A DNA stretch of 64,000 nucleotides from the NCBI RefSeq assembly GCF_007655135.1, contig NW_022204037.1, forward strand, positions 248,001 through 312,000, in the 5' to 3' direction. Below are positions 35,302-47,200 of the stretch, one piece after another. Each line of letters starts with the position of its first letter. The stretch's first letter is position 1. The DNA comes from Punica granatum. Its lineage: Eukaryota > Streptophyta > Magnoliopsida > Myrtales > Lythraceae. A program made the position numbers and the translations under genes. The notes beneath the pieces were generated by a model that did not search any database, was not told the origin of the DNA, and was given only the letters and a program-made list of their open reading frames with translations.

Positions 35302-36392
35302 TCAACATCGATATTGCGTCCAAATAGAAACGACGGATGATCCAAAACTCACGACGTATGCTATAAGATCAAGAGAGGGCATCCAATCTATATGCCGCAG
35401 AGCAGATTCTTGCAACCCTTCAAATCTATCATTCCTCAGTTAACCATACACGTGTCAAATTCGAACGGGTAAATGAGACATGACCGCGTTTTTCGGAAAT
35501 GGATCAACTGTTGCCCGTGAAAATCCAGTAACGGTCAAACAGACAGTGAAGTCCTTTTCTCCTTAGAAATTTCAAACTGGACACCTGGAGGACGTCTTTT
35601 CCCCGCGTACATGTAGACCATGCGAAATATGGTTACTATCAACATCAGGTTTTTAATAAAAGTAACCTTTATCTTTTGTTAAATTTTAAGGAAAGCAATG
35701 TTATTATCATCTCCTCTTTTCCTTCGTCTTCCCACCAGGAAAACTTTACCTTTTAACGAATTGACTCAGTTTGACTAAATTAATCGATACTCAATTGACT
35801 TTCGAATATCAGGGTTTCACACCGAAAAAATATCAGCATAAATATATTGACTAATTATTATTAAATGCAATAATATTATTCCAAACATTATTATTGTTAA
35901 TAGGATATTGATACAATAGATAAAAGATAGAGATTATGATAATTCCTATTTGAAAATGATTAATTCAACATATGTACAACTCGACCACCACTTAGTTATA
36001 CAAATTTTTGTATTATGGTCATCATATATATATATATATATAAAAGAACTTTTGAATATATCCATAATAATCTACGCAAAAAAAATCCATAATAAATAAT
36101 ATTATTTACTCGTAATATAATGATGTATATATGCATCGGAATTAGCTAATTGCTTTTTTCTTTTTCCCTGGCCGTTCAATCAATTGCTTGAGGTAAAAGT
36201 AACATTATCTATCTACCCATAAAAAAAATATAAAACAAAACTGATCCAGTGGTCCTTGCGGGGCTGTCATTTCATGGAAAGTGGAAAATCACCGCCTGGT
36301 GGGTAAGCAGCATGAATATAAATATATAAGTGCGAATGAATGAAGAAGAATGAGAAGGCAAGTGGGAGAGAGTTGCATATCATTCAGGCAAT
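35302..36392. other. AT-rich spacer and likely promoter region of the RLP gene
   Basis: A SINE family A 3' end is visible near 35766-35830 (ATATCAGGGTTTCACACCGA). A short (TA)n lies at about 36021-36043. TATA-like words occur near 36321 (AATATAAATATATAAG), about 70 bases before the start codon, and could be the promoter of the downstream gene. Nothing else is seen. Confidence 0.45.
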
Positions 36393-36755
36393 ATGGTTTC
36401 CCATAAGTCAGTTGCATTGGTAATGCAGCTAAGCGCTTTGTTGTCAGTACTTTTAGGATTTTGTGGGAGTGGAAGGTTGTCAATAGCATGCTTGGAACTA
36501 GAGAGGATCGGGCTGATGAAGCTCAAAGCCGCCTTCAATCTCCCTAATGGGTCGGCACTTCCTTTGTGGCTTGACGATCAAGGTGATTGTTGCAGATGGG
36601 AAGGTGTCAGGTGCCACAACATCAGCATGCGAGTGACTAAGCTCCTGCTCAATGATACACGAGATTCCCGGCTAGGCCCGTGGTCTCTTAATTCCTCCTT
36701 GTTCCTCCCATTCGAGGAACTTGAAGTACTTGACTTGGGCTTCAATCAGCTAACT

Positions 36756-36793
<38 letters not shown>

Positions 36794-39700
36794 CATTGCT
36801 ACTCTGCCCGCTCGAGCTAGTCTTTTTTTTTCCCCTTTTTGGAAGACCGCTACAGCTAGTTTGCATTTGTGTATGTTTTCAAGTATACTTCTACTGGAAA
36901 ATATGGTATATATATATCAATGGCTACTGCAGCTTGTCATGAAGTTTCTTCTTTTTCTTTACTTTCTTCCTCTGGCAGCGTTAATGGAGACTTTGAGATC
37001 GAAGAGATTACAAGTGTTAGATTTGCGTACAAACGAACTGACGCAGCGTACAACGCGAGTAATCGTCACAGACCCGTTGATTCGCGCACGAATACCGGAA
37101 CTACAACCTTCTATACCTATTGATTCTACGAATACCAGGAAATAGACATCAAACTCGAATCCGAGATTGGACAAAGCACGAAAGCTCTGAATTTTATTGA
37201 TAATCAAAAGACGACTCTCTCTGCCCTAGGGCTTACAGAAAGCTTAAATAGGGTTTAAGAAAACCTAAATTGCATAAAAGAACTAAACTTTTCAAAAAGT
37301 GCAAAAACACCCTAATTAACATAAATTGTCTGTTTAAGGCCCTAAACGATGGAATTTGCTTTAAATATCGAAAAATCACGGCGAAGCGGTGAGTTTTGCT
37401 CCGGAGGCCATTTCCTTCGAAATAGGGTCGTCAGAACCTATTTTTTTCCAGGTACCGACTTGCCAAGTCTTCTGCCGCATCACGAACTAACAGAGGTTCC
37501 CTCCTTGCATGAGTTGCCATCCTTGAATGCACTGTACTTACAATTCAATTATCGCCGAAGAACCTCTCCCGTCTTGAAGGTGCATACTGAGTACTGCACC
37601 AATTAATCTAGTACCAAAGCCAACCTCTTTAATTCTTTCATCCTTACAGTCAAGCTTCTAAGACTTTCAATATATATATATATATATATAACAGGACTGA
37701 AGCTGCAGGCGGTAGATGTCTCGTTCAATCATTTGGCTGGAGATAGTCTTTCAGCAATTTGGAGCATGGCATCCCTTAAAGCCTTGTCGATAGCTGGCAA
37801 TCAATTGGGAGACTCAATATTTCAAGGTAACTTATCTGAAAGTTATCCTATCTTAGCGTAGTTTTCCAAAATATTTCAGATTCTTGAGTTTATATCGGAC
37901 CAAAGACTAGCAAAATCTATTTGGACAGGCTTGTGTCAGTTGAAGGGTCTTGAAGAGTTGGATGCTTCCTATAATGAGTTTGTAAGCAGCATTCCACCAT
38001 GCATTCAGAACATGACCTCACTGTATGCACTCGATCTTCATCGTAACCATTTTGGAGGGAACATCCCTTCTTCCCTCTTCGCTAATCTCAAGTCACTGCA
38101 ATATATCTCTCTTTCTGGGAAAGCTTTTGAAGGGTCATTTTCTCTCGCTGCATTAACCAACAACTCTAGGCTTGAAGTATTTGATCTTGCCAACAATTAC
38201 CATCATTTGAATATCACGACAGAGGATCCTCTCCATGCTCCTTCAGCTCAGTTAAAGATCTTGCGTTTATCTGACTGTGCACTCAACGAACCTCGTGGTG
38301 TCATCCCTACCTTTCTACGAGACCAACACGAGCTAAGACTTCTTGATCTCAGCCATAACAACATGAGCGGAGCTTTTCCATCTTGGTTATTAGAGAACAA
38401 CACAAAACTAGAGGCCTCAAAGCTTTCAAATAATGCCTTCTCCGGAAGTTTTAGTTTCAACTCCTCCACTGCAAGCAATGTTGACATACAGTTGATTGAT
38501 GTGTCGTCAAATTTTATAGATGGAGAACTTCCCGTTTCTATTGGTTCCTCCTTTCCAAATTCAGCTTTCATCAACATGTCCAGAAATGTTATTCGTGGGG
38601 GTATCCCTTCTTCTCTGGGCGACATGAGGTTGTTGACTTTGCTAGACTTGTCAGATAATGATTTCATCGGAGAGCTGCCGGAGTCATTTCTCCGAAAGTG
38701 TCAACATCTCGAGGTTCTAAAGTTGTCGAAGAATAATTTGAGTGGCGAAATACTTCCAAGAACGGCCAACTTGACAAAGTTACATGCTCTATCTTTGGAC
38801 AGCAATAAATTCTCCGGAGTGATTTCTCCCGGGTTGCTTAACAGCCCCGGCTTACATTTTCTGGACGTAAGCAACAACTTTCTGTCAGGGACAGTTCCTA
38901 GTTGGATCGGAGACTCTGAAAGCTTGGAGAATCTTATCTTGTCGTATAATTCCCTGGAAGGTCCTTCGCCTTTGAGCTTTTGCAAATTGAATCTTAAGCT
39001 CTTGTGCCTTGCAGCTAACGGTTTTGGTCCCACGATACCTTCATGTGCAAATGTTTCAATGCTATTACATTTAAGCTTGGGGAGCAATCACCTTACAGGA
39101 CCTTTTCCGCAGTTTCTAAGTGATGCTTCATCAATAGTGACATTGGATCTCATAAACAACGAATATTCAGGAAAAATCCCAAAGTGGATTGGTTCATTTC
39201 CAAACCTTCAGGCTCTTTTATTGAAAGGAAACAACTTCGAATGTCTGATCCCTCACGAGTTATGCCAGTTAAAGAATATGAGCATCATGGATCTATCAAA
39301 TAATAGTCTCTCAGGACCCATTCCGTCTTGTTTGAGTACTCTGGATTTCGGAAACCTGAGAGTGCTTGGAGCATTTTGTACGCTCTCTATTTCTAATGCA
39401 TCTGCCTCTATGATCTATAAGTTCAATTCGAAGGTTTCATTCTTTGTTGAAAATGCTGTAGAAACTGCCTACACGGATGATCAATTAGTAGAAGTGAAGT
39501 TCATCTCCAAGAGCAGGTTAGAATCTTATAGGGGAAGCATCCTGGAGTACATGTCTGGGCTAGATCTCTCGTGCAACAATTTGAGCGGTTCTATCCCACC
39601 AGAAATTGGGTACATGATCAATCTTCTCATATTGAACCTTTCAAATAATCATCTCCTGGGCCCGATTCCAAGCACATTCTTTGGATTGAAGCAAATAGAG

Positions 39701-40099
39701 AGTCTCGACCTTTCATACAATGGGTTGACTGGAAAAATACCATCGCAGTTGACAGAGCTCTCCTTCTTATCGATCTTCACTGTGGCTCACAATAACCTAT
39801 CGGGGCAAACGCCTGAAAGGAAAAACCAATTCGCCACGTTTGATGAAAAGAGCTACGAAGGTAACATCTTCCTCTGCGGGCTGCCATTAGAGAGTTGCAA
39901 CACTTCAGGGCAGTCTCCGCTGACACCAACAATTCCAGATCAAAAGGAAGACTTCTCCTTCAGAGAAGCCTTCGCATGGAGCTTTGCGGGATCATATGTC
40001 GTCGCATTCCTTGGAACTGTGGCGTTTCTCTTCATTAGCTCCCACTACAGAACAATCATGTTTAACTTTTTCTATAGGCAAATCATCTGTTTTTATTGA
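36393..40099 (+). CDS. Leucine-rich-repeat receptor-like protein (RLP), several exons, possibly disrupted
   Basis: Exon 1 (36393 to about 36756) encodes a signal peptide (hydrophobic SVALVMQLSALLSVLLGFCG) and the LRR N-terminal cap with CCRWEGVRC. A GT donor is followed by a CT repeat. Exon 2 starts at 36979 and gives LRSKRLQVLDLRTNELT. After foreign DNA the repeat resumes near 37489 (EVPSLHELPSLNALYLQFN). A small exon lies at 37695-37826 and the main exon at 37929-40099, about 720 codons of LRRs. These include LDLSCNNLSGSIPPEIGYM and end in one membrane helix (SYVVAFLGTVAFLFI) and a short tail without kinase. This is the layout of cell-surface RLPs that signal through partner kinases; the ligand is unknown. 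The main exon is fully open. The insertion between exons may make the gene non-functional unless it is spliced out. Confidence 0.8.
37043..37481. mobile_element. Unclassified insertion inside the RLP gene
   Basis: Between ACGAACTGAC (37033-37042) and ACGAACTAAC (37482-37491) lie about 440 bases unrelated to LRR genes; RLP homology continues across the two near-identical flanks. On the minus strand the insert has a TATA-like CTATTTAAGC followed by AATAAAATT, as in a transcript end or a short LTR, but no clear TIR, LTR ends or primer site. A direct repeat of about 10 bp would fit a Mutator-type insertion. Its class is unresolved. Confidence 0.45.
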
Positions 40100-40869
40100 T
40101 AGGAAGATCACACGTGATGGAGAAGAGCTTTCCTATATGATTTTTAGAGTGCGTTTGGATTTAGAGTTGAGTTGAGTTTTGGTTTTAATTAGTTTCTAAT
40201 GATTGTATTATTGAATTATGAGAAAAAGTTTGAAAAAGTAATGAATAGTTGAGAAAAAGTAATGATTAAATAATGATTGTGTAGTTGAATTGTGAAAAAT
40301 AATGAATAGTTGAGAGAATTTAATATTAAAAATTGAATTGAATGATTAAAAAATAAAAAATAAAAAAAGTAATGATTGTGTTGTTGAATTGAAAATAAGT
40401 GGAATTGAGTTGAGTTGAGATGTGCTGTTCTATGTTTTTTTCAGATTCTCTCCTGATCAATAAGTGCATCACGAGACTCATTCAGCTGCTTCTTTTCATA
40501 TTCGGGACCATTCACCCGGGCCTCCCTCATCCTTTGGGCTAGCTGATTGAGAATGAGCAACATCTACACAAGAGAATTGATGAGAGAGTCCATTCCCCGT
40601 TTATAAAGCACAATTCAATCTTTGCAATCCTATAGGTAAATTAACCTTAGGATTTTTTTTTTATTTCTCTTGCACCAACTGTTCATAGCAAGCTGCAATA
40701 TATTTCTCTGCAAGTACAATGATGCCCTGATGTCGGTGGGGACCTTTTGACGATTTAAAGTATGGACATGTTTTTCTTGTTCTTCTTCTTCTTCTTGTTG
40801 TTAGTGTATGTACAGCTCTTTGAATGCCGAGAAAGTCCGCTCTTGGATTATATTCGGGCCATGGGCATT
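40100..40869. repeat. RLP 3' flank with a GTTGAGTTGAG/AATGATTGT-rich repeat
   Basis: Around 40147-40430 short words such as AATGATTGTGT, AATGAATAGTTGAG and GAGTTGAGTTGAG recur in a degenerate tandem fashion. The start GAGTGCGTTTGGATT resembles a common plant MITE end, but the right end is not its inverse. The rest (40440-40869) shows no gene. Confidence 0.45.
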
Positions 40870-41135
40870 TTCGTTTTATTTAGGAGAACACACAGGTCAC
40901 ACACCCATTGTCCACTTTTATTTAGGTGAACATGCTACGATATGCCCTATATAGACTAAAACTAGGTACCACCCCATGCATTAGGTGGGTTTTTTAAAAT
41001 ATTTATTTATTAGACATGACCACATGTCTCACAGAAAAAATATTAATTTATTGAAAATTTTCTAAGTTATGAATTTTCTTTCAATTTAAAATTTATTCGA
41101 CTGACTTTTCTTTCATAATTTTTATATTAATTTAG
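40870..41135. repeat. Segmental duplicate of 15870-16145
   Basis: Same block as described for the left copy. It lies upstream of the intact AAE2 gene and marks the outer part of the duplicated unit. Confidence 0.75.
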
Positions 41136-41145
41136 TGTTCTGATA

Positions 41146-41482
41146 AATGCGGGTTGAATTCCAGTGTCACGCACTGGGTCTGAGGTGAGGAGCGAAGATG
41201 AAGAACAGAAGGAAGAAGACTAGGATTTTCGATTCAATTCTGCAATTTTGCTCCTTTTTGATTTCGGGTCGGGGGATTTGGTTCGGATTTTCTTTAAAAA
41301 TTTCGAACCCATGTAACCAGCCGATGGGTTCAATGGGTTTATCTAAAAACCGGCCGGTTTTTTTGGTTCACCGGTTTTTTTGTGCATTTTCGATTTTTAA
41401 GCTAACCGGACCGGACATAGGTTCGGTTTCCGATCCGACCGGTCGAACCGGCCGGTCCGGTCCGGTTCTGATAACACTGGGG
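41146..41482. repeat. CCGG-rich repeat with inverted AGTGTT-TGATAA ends
   Basis: The start TTAGTGTTCTGATAA and the end TTCTGATAACACTGG are roughly inverse to each other. The interior is rich in ACCGGCCGG/GGTCCGGTTC words and contains a spurious open frame. It resembles a MITE or other plant repeat; the class is not certain. Confidence 0.4.
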
Positions 41483-41755
41483 CAAACTCATACTTTTAGG
41501 ATAAAATTTAAAAAATTCAAAATTCAGGGGGGTAAAATACTAATTTTACATAAAAAAATTCATACTTTTGGAGTAAAATTGAAAGAATTCAAAGTTTAAG
41601 GGGGCAATTGCTCCTCTGCCAATACATTGACTTCGTCCCTGCTCGCATGGGATGTATGATGGACATACCTATCACAATAAACAAAAATGGCAAAGACAAC
41701 CCTCCTTACCATTTATCAATCAAGAAAAAGGAAAATAATTAATAAATAACTAAAA

Positions 41756-41945
41756 CCAAGAGGTGGCCTTATAAAAATAATGGTCTAGCTAGAAGAATAT
41801 AATTTCAATTTACAAACTTGAGGAATATGACGTGGATTTACCCAAAAAAATATTAAATAACTAAGACCACTTCATGTTCGTTGAGTTTGTAAATTGAAAT
41901 TATTTCTTCTAACTAGACCACTACTTTTATAAGTTCGCCTCTTGG
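41756..41945. promoter_or_regulatory. Inverted repeat directly upstream of AAE2
   Basis: The left arm (41756-41820) and right arm (41883-41945) are inverted copies of about 63 bases around a loop of about 60 bases. Each arm includes a TATAAAA-like core and CAATTTACAAACT or its complement. It ends 62 bases before the AAE2 ATG and is conserved in the pseudogene copy. It could hold a two-way TATA region or form a transcript hairpin; this is inference. Confidence 0.55.
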
Positions 41946-42007
41946 ACTTTGCTCCTCCCAAATCTCAGGCTTTCTTATACGAATTTCGAAGAAATTTCTC
42001 TGTAAAG

Positions 42008-44085
42008 ATGGGATCCCCCATGAACAGGTTCCTCTTCAAGAACTCTCGAGCTCTCCTCTCTTCCCAATTCAACCGATATCTTACAGTGATCAATCGGAGC
42101 CTCTGCGCCGAATCGGACCGATGGGCTGCGGGGGGTTGGCCAGAGCCGGAGTCGTGGAAGTCGATGGAGGGTCTCGTCCGGTGCTCGGCCAACCACGCGC
42201 CGCTGTCTCCGATCAGCTTCCTGGAGAGGTCGGCTAAGGTCCACAGGGACAGGACATCTCTGGTCTATGGTCCGGTGGAGTACACGTGGGGTGAGACTCA
42301 TGCACGGTGCGTGCGCTTGGCTTCCGCCCTGGCCCAGCTCGGGATTTCCCGTGGGGATGTGGTGAGTGAGTAGAATTCTCCCTCTAATCCATACCTGGGT
42401 GATTCTGTCGATTGATGTTGTTTGTGGTCACTGGTTAGGGCCAAATTGATACATTTGCAACAACAGTGGGACCAATTTGAGTTTTCTTACATGCCATTTT
42501 GAGACTTGTTTCAAACTACACAAGGAACCCATGAGAATGCTTGGTCTGGAAATTGATCAGATTAGTTCAAATTTAGTTGCATTATTTCTTTCCCCTCCCC
42601 CTCTATTCTGCTTTCTCGTTTACGGCTTTGTTTTAATCACAGGTGGCCACTTTAGCCCCGAACGTGCCTGCCATGTACGAGCTGCATTTCGCGGTGCCGA
42701 TGGCTGGCGCAGTTCTCTGCACGCTAAATGCCCGCCATGACCCTGCAATGGTCTCGGTCCTATTGAGACATTCAGGGGCGAAGCTCATCTTTGTGGACTA
42801 TGAGTTGTATGAGATTGCCCGAAGGGCCCTTGACCTCATTGGAAAAACCGGAACGGAATTACCGGTCCTAGTTGTTATTTCCCAATTGGATGGCTCTGAT
42901 TCACCCTCTTCTCATTCCGCTCACGAGTCGTACGAGGATCTTGTTGCAGGTGGGTGCGATGACTTCGACGTGTTGAGACCCAATAGCGAGTGGGATCCGA
43001 TAAGTATAAATTACACCTCTGGTACAACCTCGAGGCCTAAGGGGGTGGTGTATTGCCACAGAGGCGCTTATCTCAATTCCATCTCGACGTTCCTCCTCCA
43101 TGGCATGGGGCCGCCACCCGTCAATTACCTGTGGACCGTCCCGATGTTCCATTGCAATGGATGGTGCCTCACTTGGGGCATGGCGGCCCTAGGAGGCACC
43201 AACATTAGCCTCCGGAAGGTCACTCCAAGGGGAATTTTCGACAATATAACTCGACATGGGGTGACCCATATGGGTGGGGTCCCAACCGTCCTGAACATGA
43301 TTGTGAATTCTCCAGCAACTGATCGTCAGCCACTTCCCCATCCGGTGGTGGTCATGACCGGTGGCTCACCACCCCCGCCTCAGATTCTCTCAGGGATGGC
43401 TGAGTTGGGATTCCAGGTTTCTCACCTATACGGCCTCACGGAGACTTACGGACCGGGGACATATTGTGACTGGAAGCCCGAGTGGGACTCACTGCCGAAT
43501 GAAGAGAAATTTAGGATGAAGGCCAGACAAGGATTTCAACATCTTGGGCTGGAGGAGGTTGATGTTCAGGACCCAATCACGATGAGTAGCATCCCGGCTG
43601 ATGGGCAGACTATCGGAGAAGTAATGTTTAGGGGAAACACGGTAATGTGTGGATACTTGAAAGATCATGAAGAGACCAGGAAGGCCTTCGAGGGAGGCTG
43701 GTTCCATAGTGGCGATCTTGCAGTGAAGCACCCTGATGGGTATCTCGAAGTTAAGGACCGATTAAAGGACGTCATTATCTCAGGAGGAGAGAACATAAGC
43801 TCGGTTGAGGTAGAGACAGTCTTATATAGCCATCCGGCGGTTCTTGAGGCTGCAGTGGTGGCTCGCCCTGACAACCATTGGGGCCAGACTCCGTGCGCGT
43901 TTGTGAAGCTGAAGGAGGGATGCCAAATAAGCGATTACGAGATATTAGATTTTTGTAGGGCCCGCCTGCCTCACTACATGGCTCCTCGGACGGTTGTGTT
44001 TGAGGACTTGCCGCGGACCTCGACGGGGAAGGTACAAAAGTTCATCCTTAGGGAGAAAGCAAAGGCCCTAGGTAGCTTGTCTTGA
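42008..44085 (+). CDS. AAE2: Acyl-activating enzyme 2-like CoA ligase, two exons, intact
   Basis: Exon 1 runs 42008-42361 and exon 2 runs 42643-44085. The GTGAGT donor and CACAG acceptor join G-D-V to V-A-T-L-A-P-N in frame, giving about 598 residues, the usual length for AAE2. It belongs to the ANL superfamily, which activates a carboxylic acid with ATP and transfers it to CoA. Visible motifs are the ATP loop [11 protein letters not shown] (about 241-251), [10 protein letters not shown] (about 380), [22 protein letters not shown] (about 470) and the catalytic Lys in STGKVQK (about 580). The first 35 residues contain several Arg and Ser and no acid, like a mitochondrial presequence; the C-terminus SLS is not a peroxisomal signal. 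The true substrate is not known. The ATG at 42008 is chosen because in-frame sequence before it lacks an ATG. Confidence 0.92.
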
Positions 44086-44260
44086 ACAGCAAGAAGGACA
44101 CAACCTCAATCAAAGCTCCCATTTGTGATTACAATACCCAAAATTTTAACAGGAGTAATAATTCCGATACAATGAGTTTCAACTATTGATGCAGCACAAA
44201 TGGTTATTCTGCTTACATTGAGAAATGCATCCAGATCCGACCTCAGCATTCATGCTCGCC

Positions 44261-47200
44261 TCAGAGGGCCCCATGTAGGGTCCAGTCGAGTCGGGTAATG
44301 TAAGTATTGATAAGGGAGCCGCAGTACAAATGGTTCCCGATCTTTAAGCTTGCAGAGACTAATGTCCATCCGGAGTCATAATAGTGCGCGATCAGGTTTC
44401 CTTCAAGGTCAACCAAAAAAGGCCCACCGTTGTTCCATTGATATGGAATGGTAAGGTGCTTGTGCAAGATAGCGAGCACTTACCTGATAAAAGGATATTT
44501 CAACACCAGTTCCCATGTAACGCTATTCCCCTGCAAAAAATCAGACGATCAAATGAAAGTCGACACGAAAAAGTCCCATGGCTTAGAACGTGAAGCAATA
44601 ACTATAGGATCGCTTTATTCCTTAATCTTATAATTTAGTTTTCGATCAATCGGCAAAGTCTCTTCCGTATACTGTATAGGATACATCCGACAAAAATATT
44701 CACGAATTCCAATACACAGAAGTTAGTCATTAATTTTCAAGCAGCATTGATGAGGACTGCACCGCAAAAGGAAAACGTTGGACCTGTGCTAGTATCATAC
44801 TGGGAAATCGAACGACTGCAGATAATTAAAAACCTACCTCAGGGAATAAAAAAACTAATGAAAATCATCGAGCTATCGTTCCCAGCCAGTACTAGCTTGG
44901 TAACATTTTGTGGTACTGTTTCAAACGCATATACTGATTTTCTGCCACTATGTGACTAGTCAGGGCAATACAAAAGATGGAGTCAAGAGTTTTCTTACTT
45001 GGGTGAGCTCAACCCAGTAATGACCTTCCTGGTCACACCGTATGTTGTTGGGCGTACCCGGCAAATGGTCAATGAACTTATCAACTGTACCATTTTCTAC
45101 AGTAAGGACATTTGATTTCTACAGCATGGTCATTGGTAATATCAAACAAGAAACATAAAAAATTAACAATTGAAGTCCGGATTTAATTCTCAAGCTCATG
45201 TCATGATAGTTGAGCACAAGTTGAAAAAGAGCAGAGAACGAGGACCTGATTCCGACCCAACTTACATGAGCGTTTCGCAAAACACTACAAAATCTTGATT
45301 CGGGGAGACTGCCACTCCATTGGGGAAATGGAGGTTATGAACCAGCACCTCAGTCCTCCTCGTCCTCGGATGAAAGCTCATGAGTCGCCCGTGGGGTCTG
45401 CCCTCGAGAAGGTCTAGGGCAGCCTCTTTCGGGCCATACTTTTGAGATGCATCGGTGAAGTATATTGTACCAGCGTCTGCAACATCCACGCCATCCACTA
45501 GCTTGATCTTCACCCCCTCTGCTTCGTTAGTTAACAGCTCCATTTTTCCATTTTTTCTGAGTCCGAGAAGCCCCTGTTTTTGCAATACCAACTAATTTTT
45601 ACCGTTCAAAAAGAACTTGGAAAGTTAAACATTTACTCCAGTTATTTTGATTGTAATCAATTTAGTCCTCCAACTTTTTGTGTCGTCACAGATTATTTGT
45701 TACTTCACATTTTTGGTCGCCCCTAGAACCGTAGGCAGCTTTCATATAAACATTTCCTAAACGATCGTAGCATGTGAAATTTTGAAGAATATACCGGCCG
45801 ACCTTTTCGATGTCCGTCACAATAACTTCTTTATGCCCATCGAGGACAAGCCCAATTGGCCTGCCACCGGTATTGACCCAGTTCTCCACCACCGAGTCAT
45901 TCAACCTTACTCGCTTGACCCACCCATCAGCGCAGCCCGTGTAGATGAGCCCCTTTCGGGGTCATAAGTGTCAGCACCCAATTTCGGTCCATCGGCGCCG
46001 CGGGGGGGGGGGGCAAATTTGTCATTTCCCAATTTATCACCTTTTCTTAAAAAATATATATATATTCAGGCGAACAGGGCAGGGCCGAGCAGCGCTCACC
46101 GGCTGCCCGTGAACCGCCGGCCCAGAGAAAAAAAAAATGTGTTCGGGCAGGTCGGGCAGCACTCACCGGCTGCTCGCAATCCCCGCCGGCCCGGAACCCC
46201 CAAATCGCGGATTTTCGCGATTTTCTCCAAAATCGGCCAAAATCTTAACGGAAAAGGGGAAGAGATTGCAATTAAATGGACAGAAAAACAATTCGGATGC
46301 ACACGAACAGAACCCAGTGAGAGAAAACGGGAAATTTGCTCTCGTTTTGGGGAATTTTGAAATCGGTCGAATTCGGAACCATCGCCGGAAAATCGCAAAA
46401 TCTTCCCCGATCCCGACCGTTTTAACCCTGGTGAAGCCCAGATCGACCACGGCGAAGCATCGATGGTGTCCAGAACCGTCACCGGCGTCCATTCCAGCCC
46501 TCACCGCGGCATCCAGGGGCGAGAACCGCCGCCCGCAGCGTCGTCGCCGCCGTTCCCGGCGATCCCGACAACCCGTCGGCTAACCGGCCTCTGCCCATTT
46601 CTTTTGCTTCGCAGGCCCAACCCAAGTCCATTCGGCCCAACGCGCCTAGTCCGGCCCAGCGCTCTTCCGGGCGGTTTCTCCTTGGGCGGGTCCAATCCGA
46701 CCCGATTCGCTCGGTGATTTTTTTTATTTACAGAATCACCTCTCAACTTTCCAAGCTAGGTAAATTCTAGACTTAGTGGCATGATTAGGGCTCCTTTCCT
46801 GAATATTATTGCTTGCTTGATGGATATAATGTGAAATGAGCGTTCTTTGATTGCGTGGGTGATCGGATTTGTCCCGAACTCGATTTTACGAACTTTCTAT
46901 TTTGTCACATTTTAGTCCAAAGGACGCATTTTATTTTATTTTATTTATTTTAGATCTACCCTGAACTCTAAAATTATTTTCAATCAAGTCCCGGTCACTT
47001 TACTATTTTCAATCAGTCCTTGGATTTTCCAGAATTTTTCTAAACATCCCAAAGAGCTTTTCAAATTGTTTCAGTTTAGTCCTGGGACCATTTTTCACCC
47101 TTTTCAGATCTGCCCTGAATTTCAAAAAATTCTTTTCAATCAAGTCCCAGTCATTTTACTATTTTCCAATCAGTCCTGGAATTTCTAGAATTTTTCAAGA

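Noticed and set aside
36757..36978. Extension of RLP exon 1 through the CT repeat (Ser-Leu repeats)
   Set aside because: A GT donor before and an AG acceptor after restore LRR coding in frame, so the repeat is intronic.
38248..39087. Minus-strand open frames under the RLP gene
   Set aside because: They are shadows of LRR codons with no independent motif.
40147..40440. MITE with GTGCGTTTGG end
   Set aside because: The right end is a direct and not an inverted copy of the GAGTTGAG words, and no target duplication was found.
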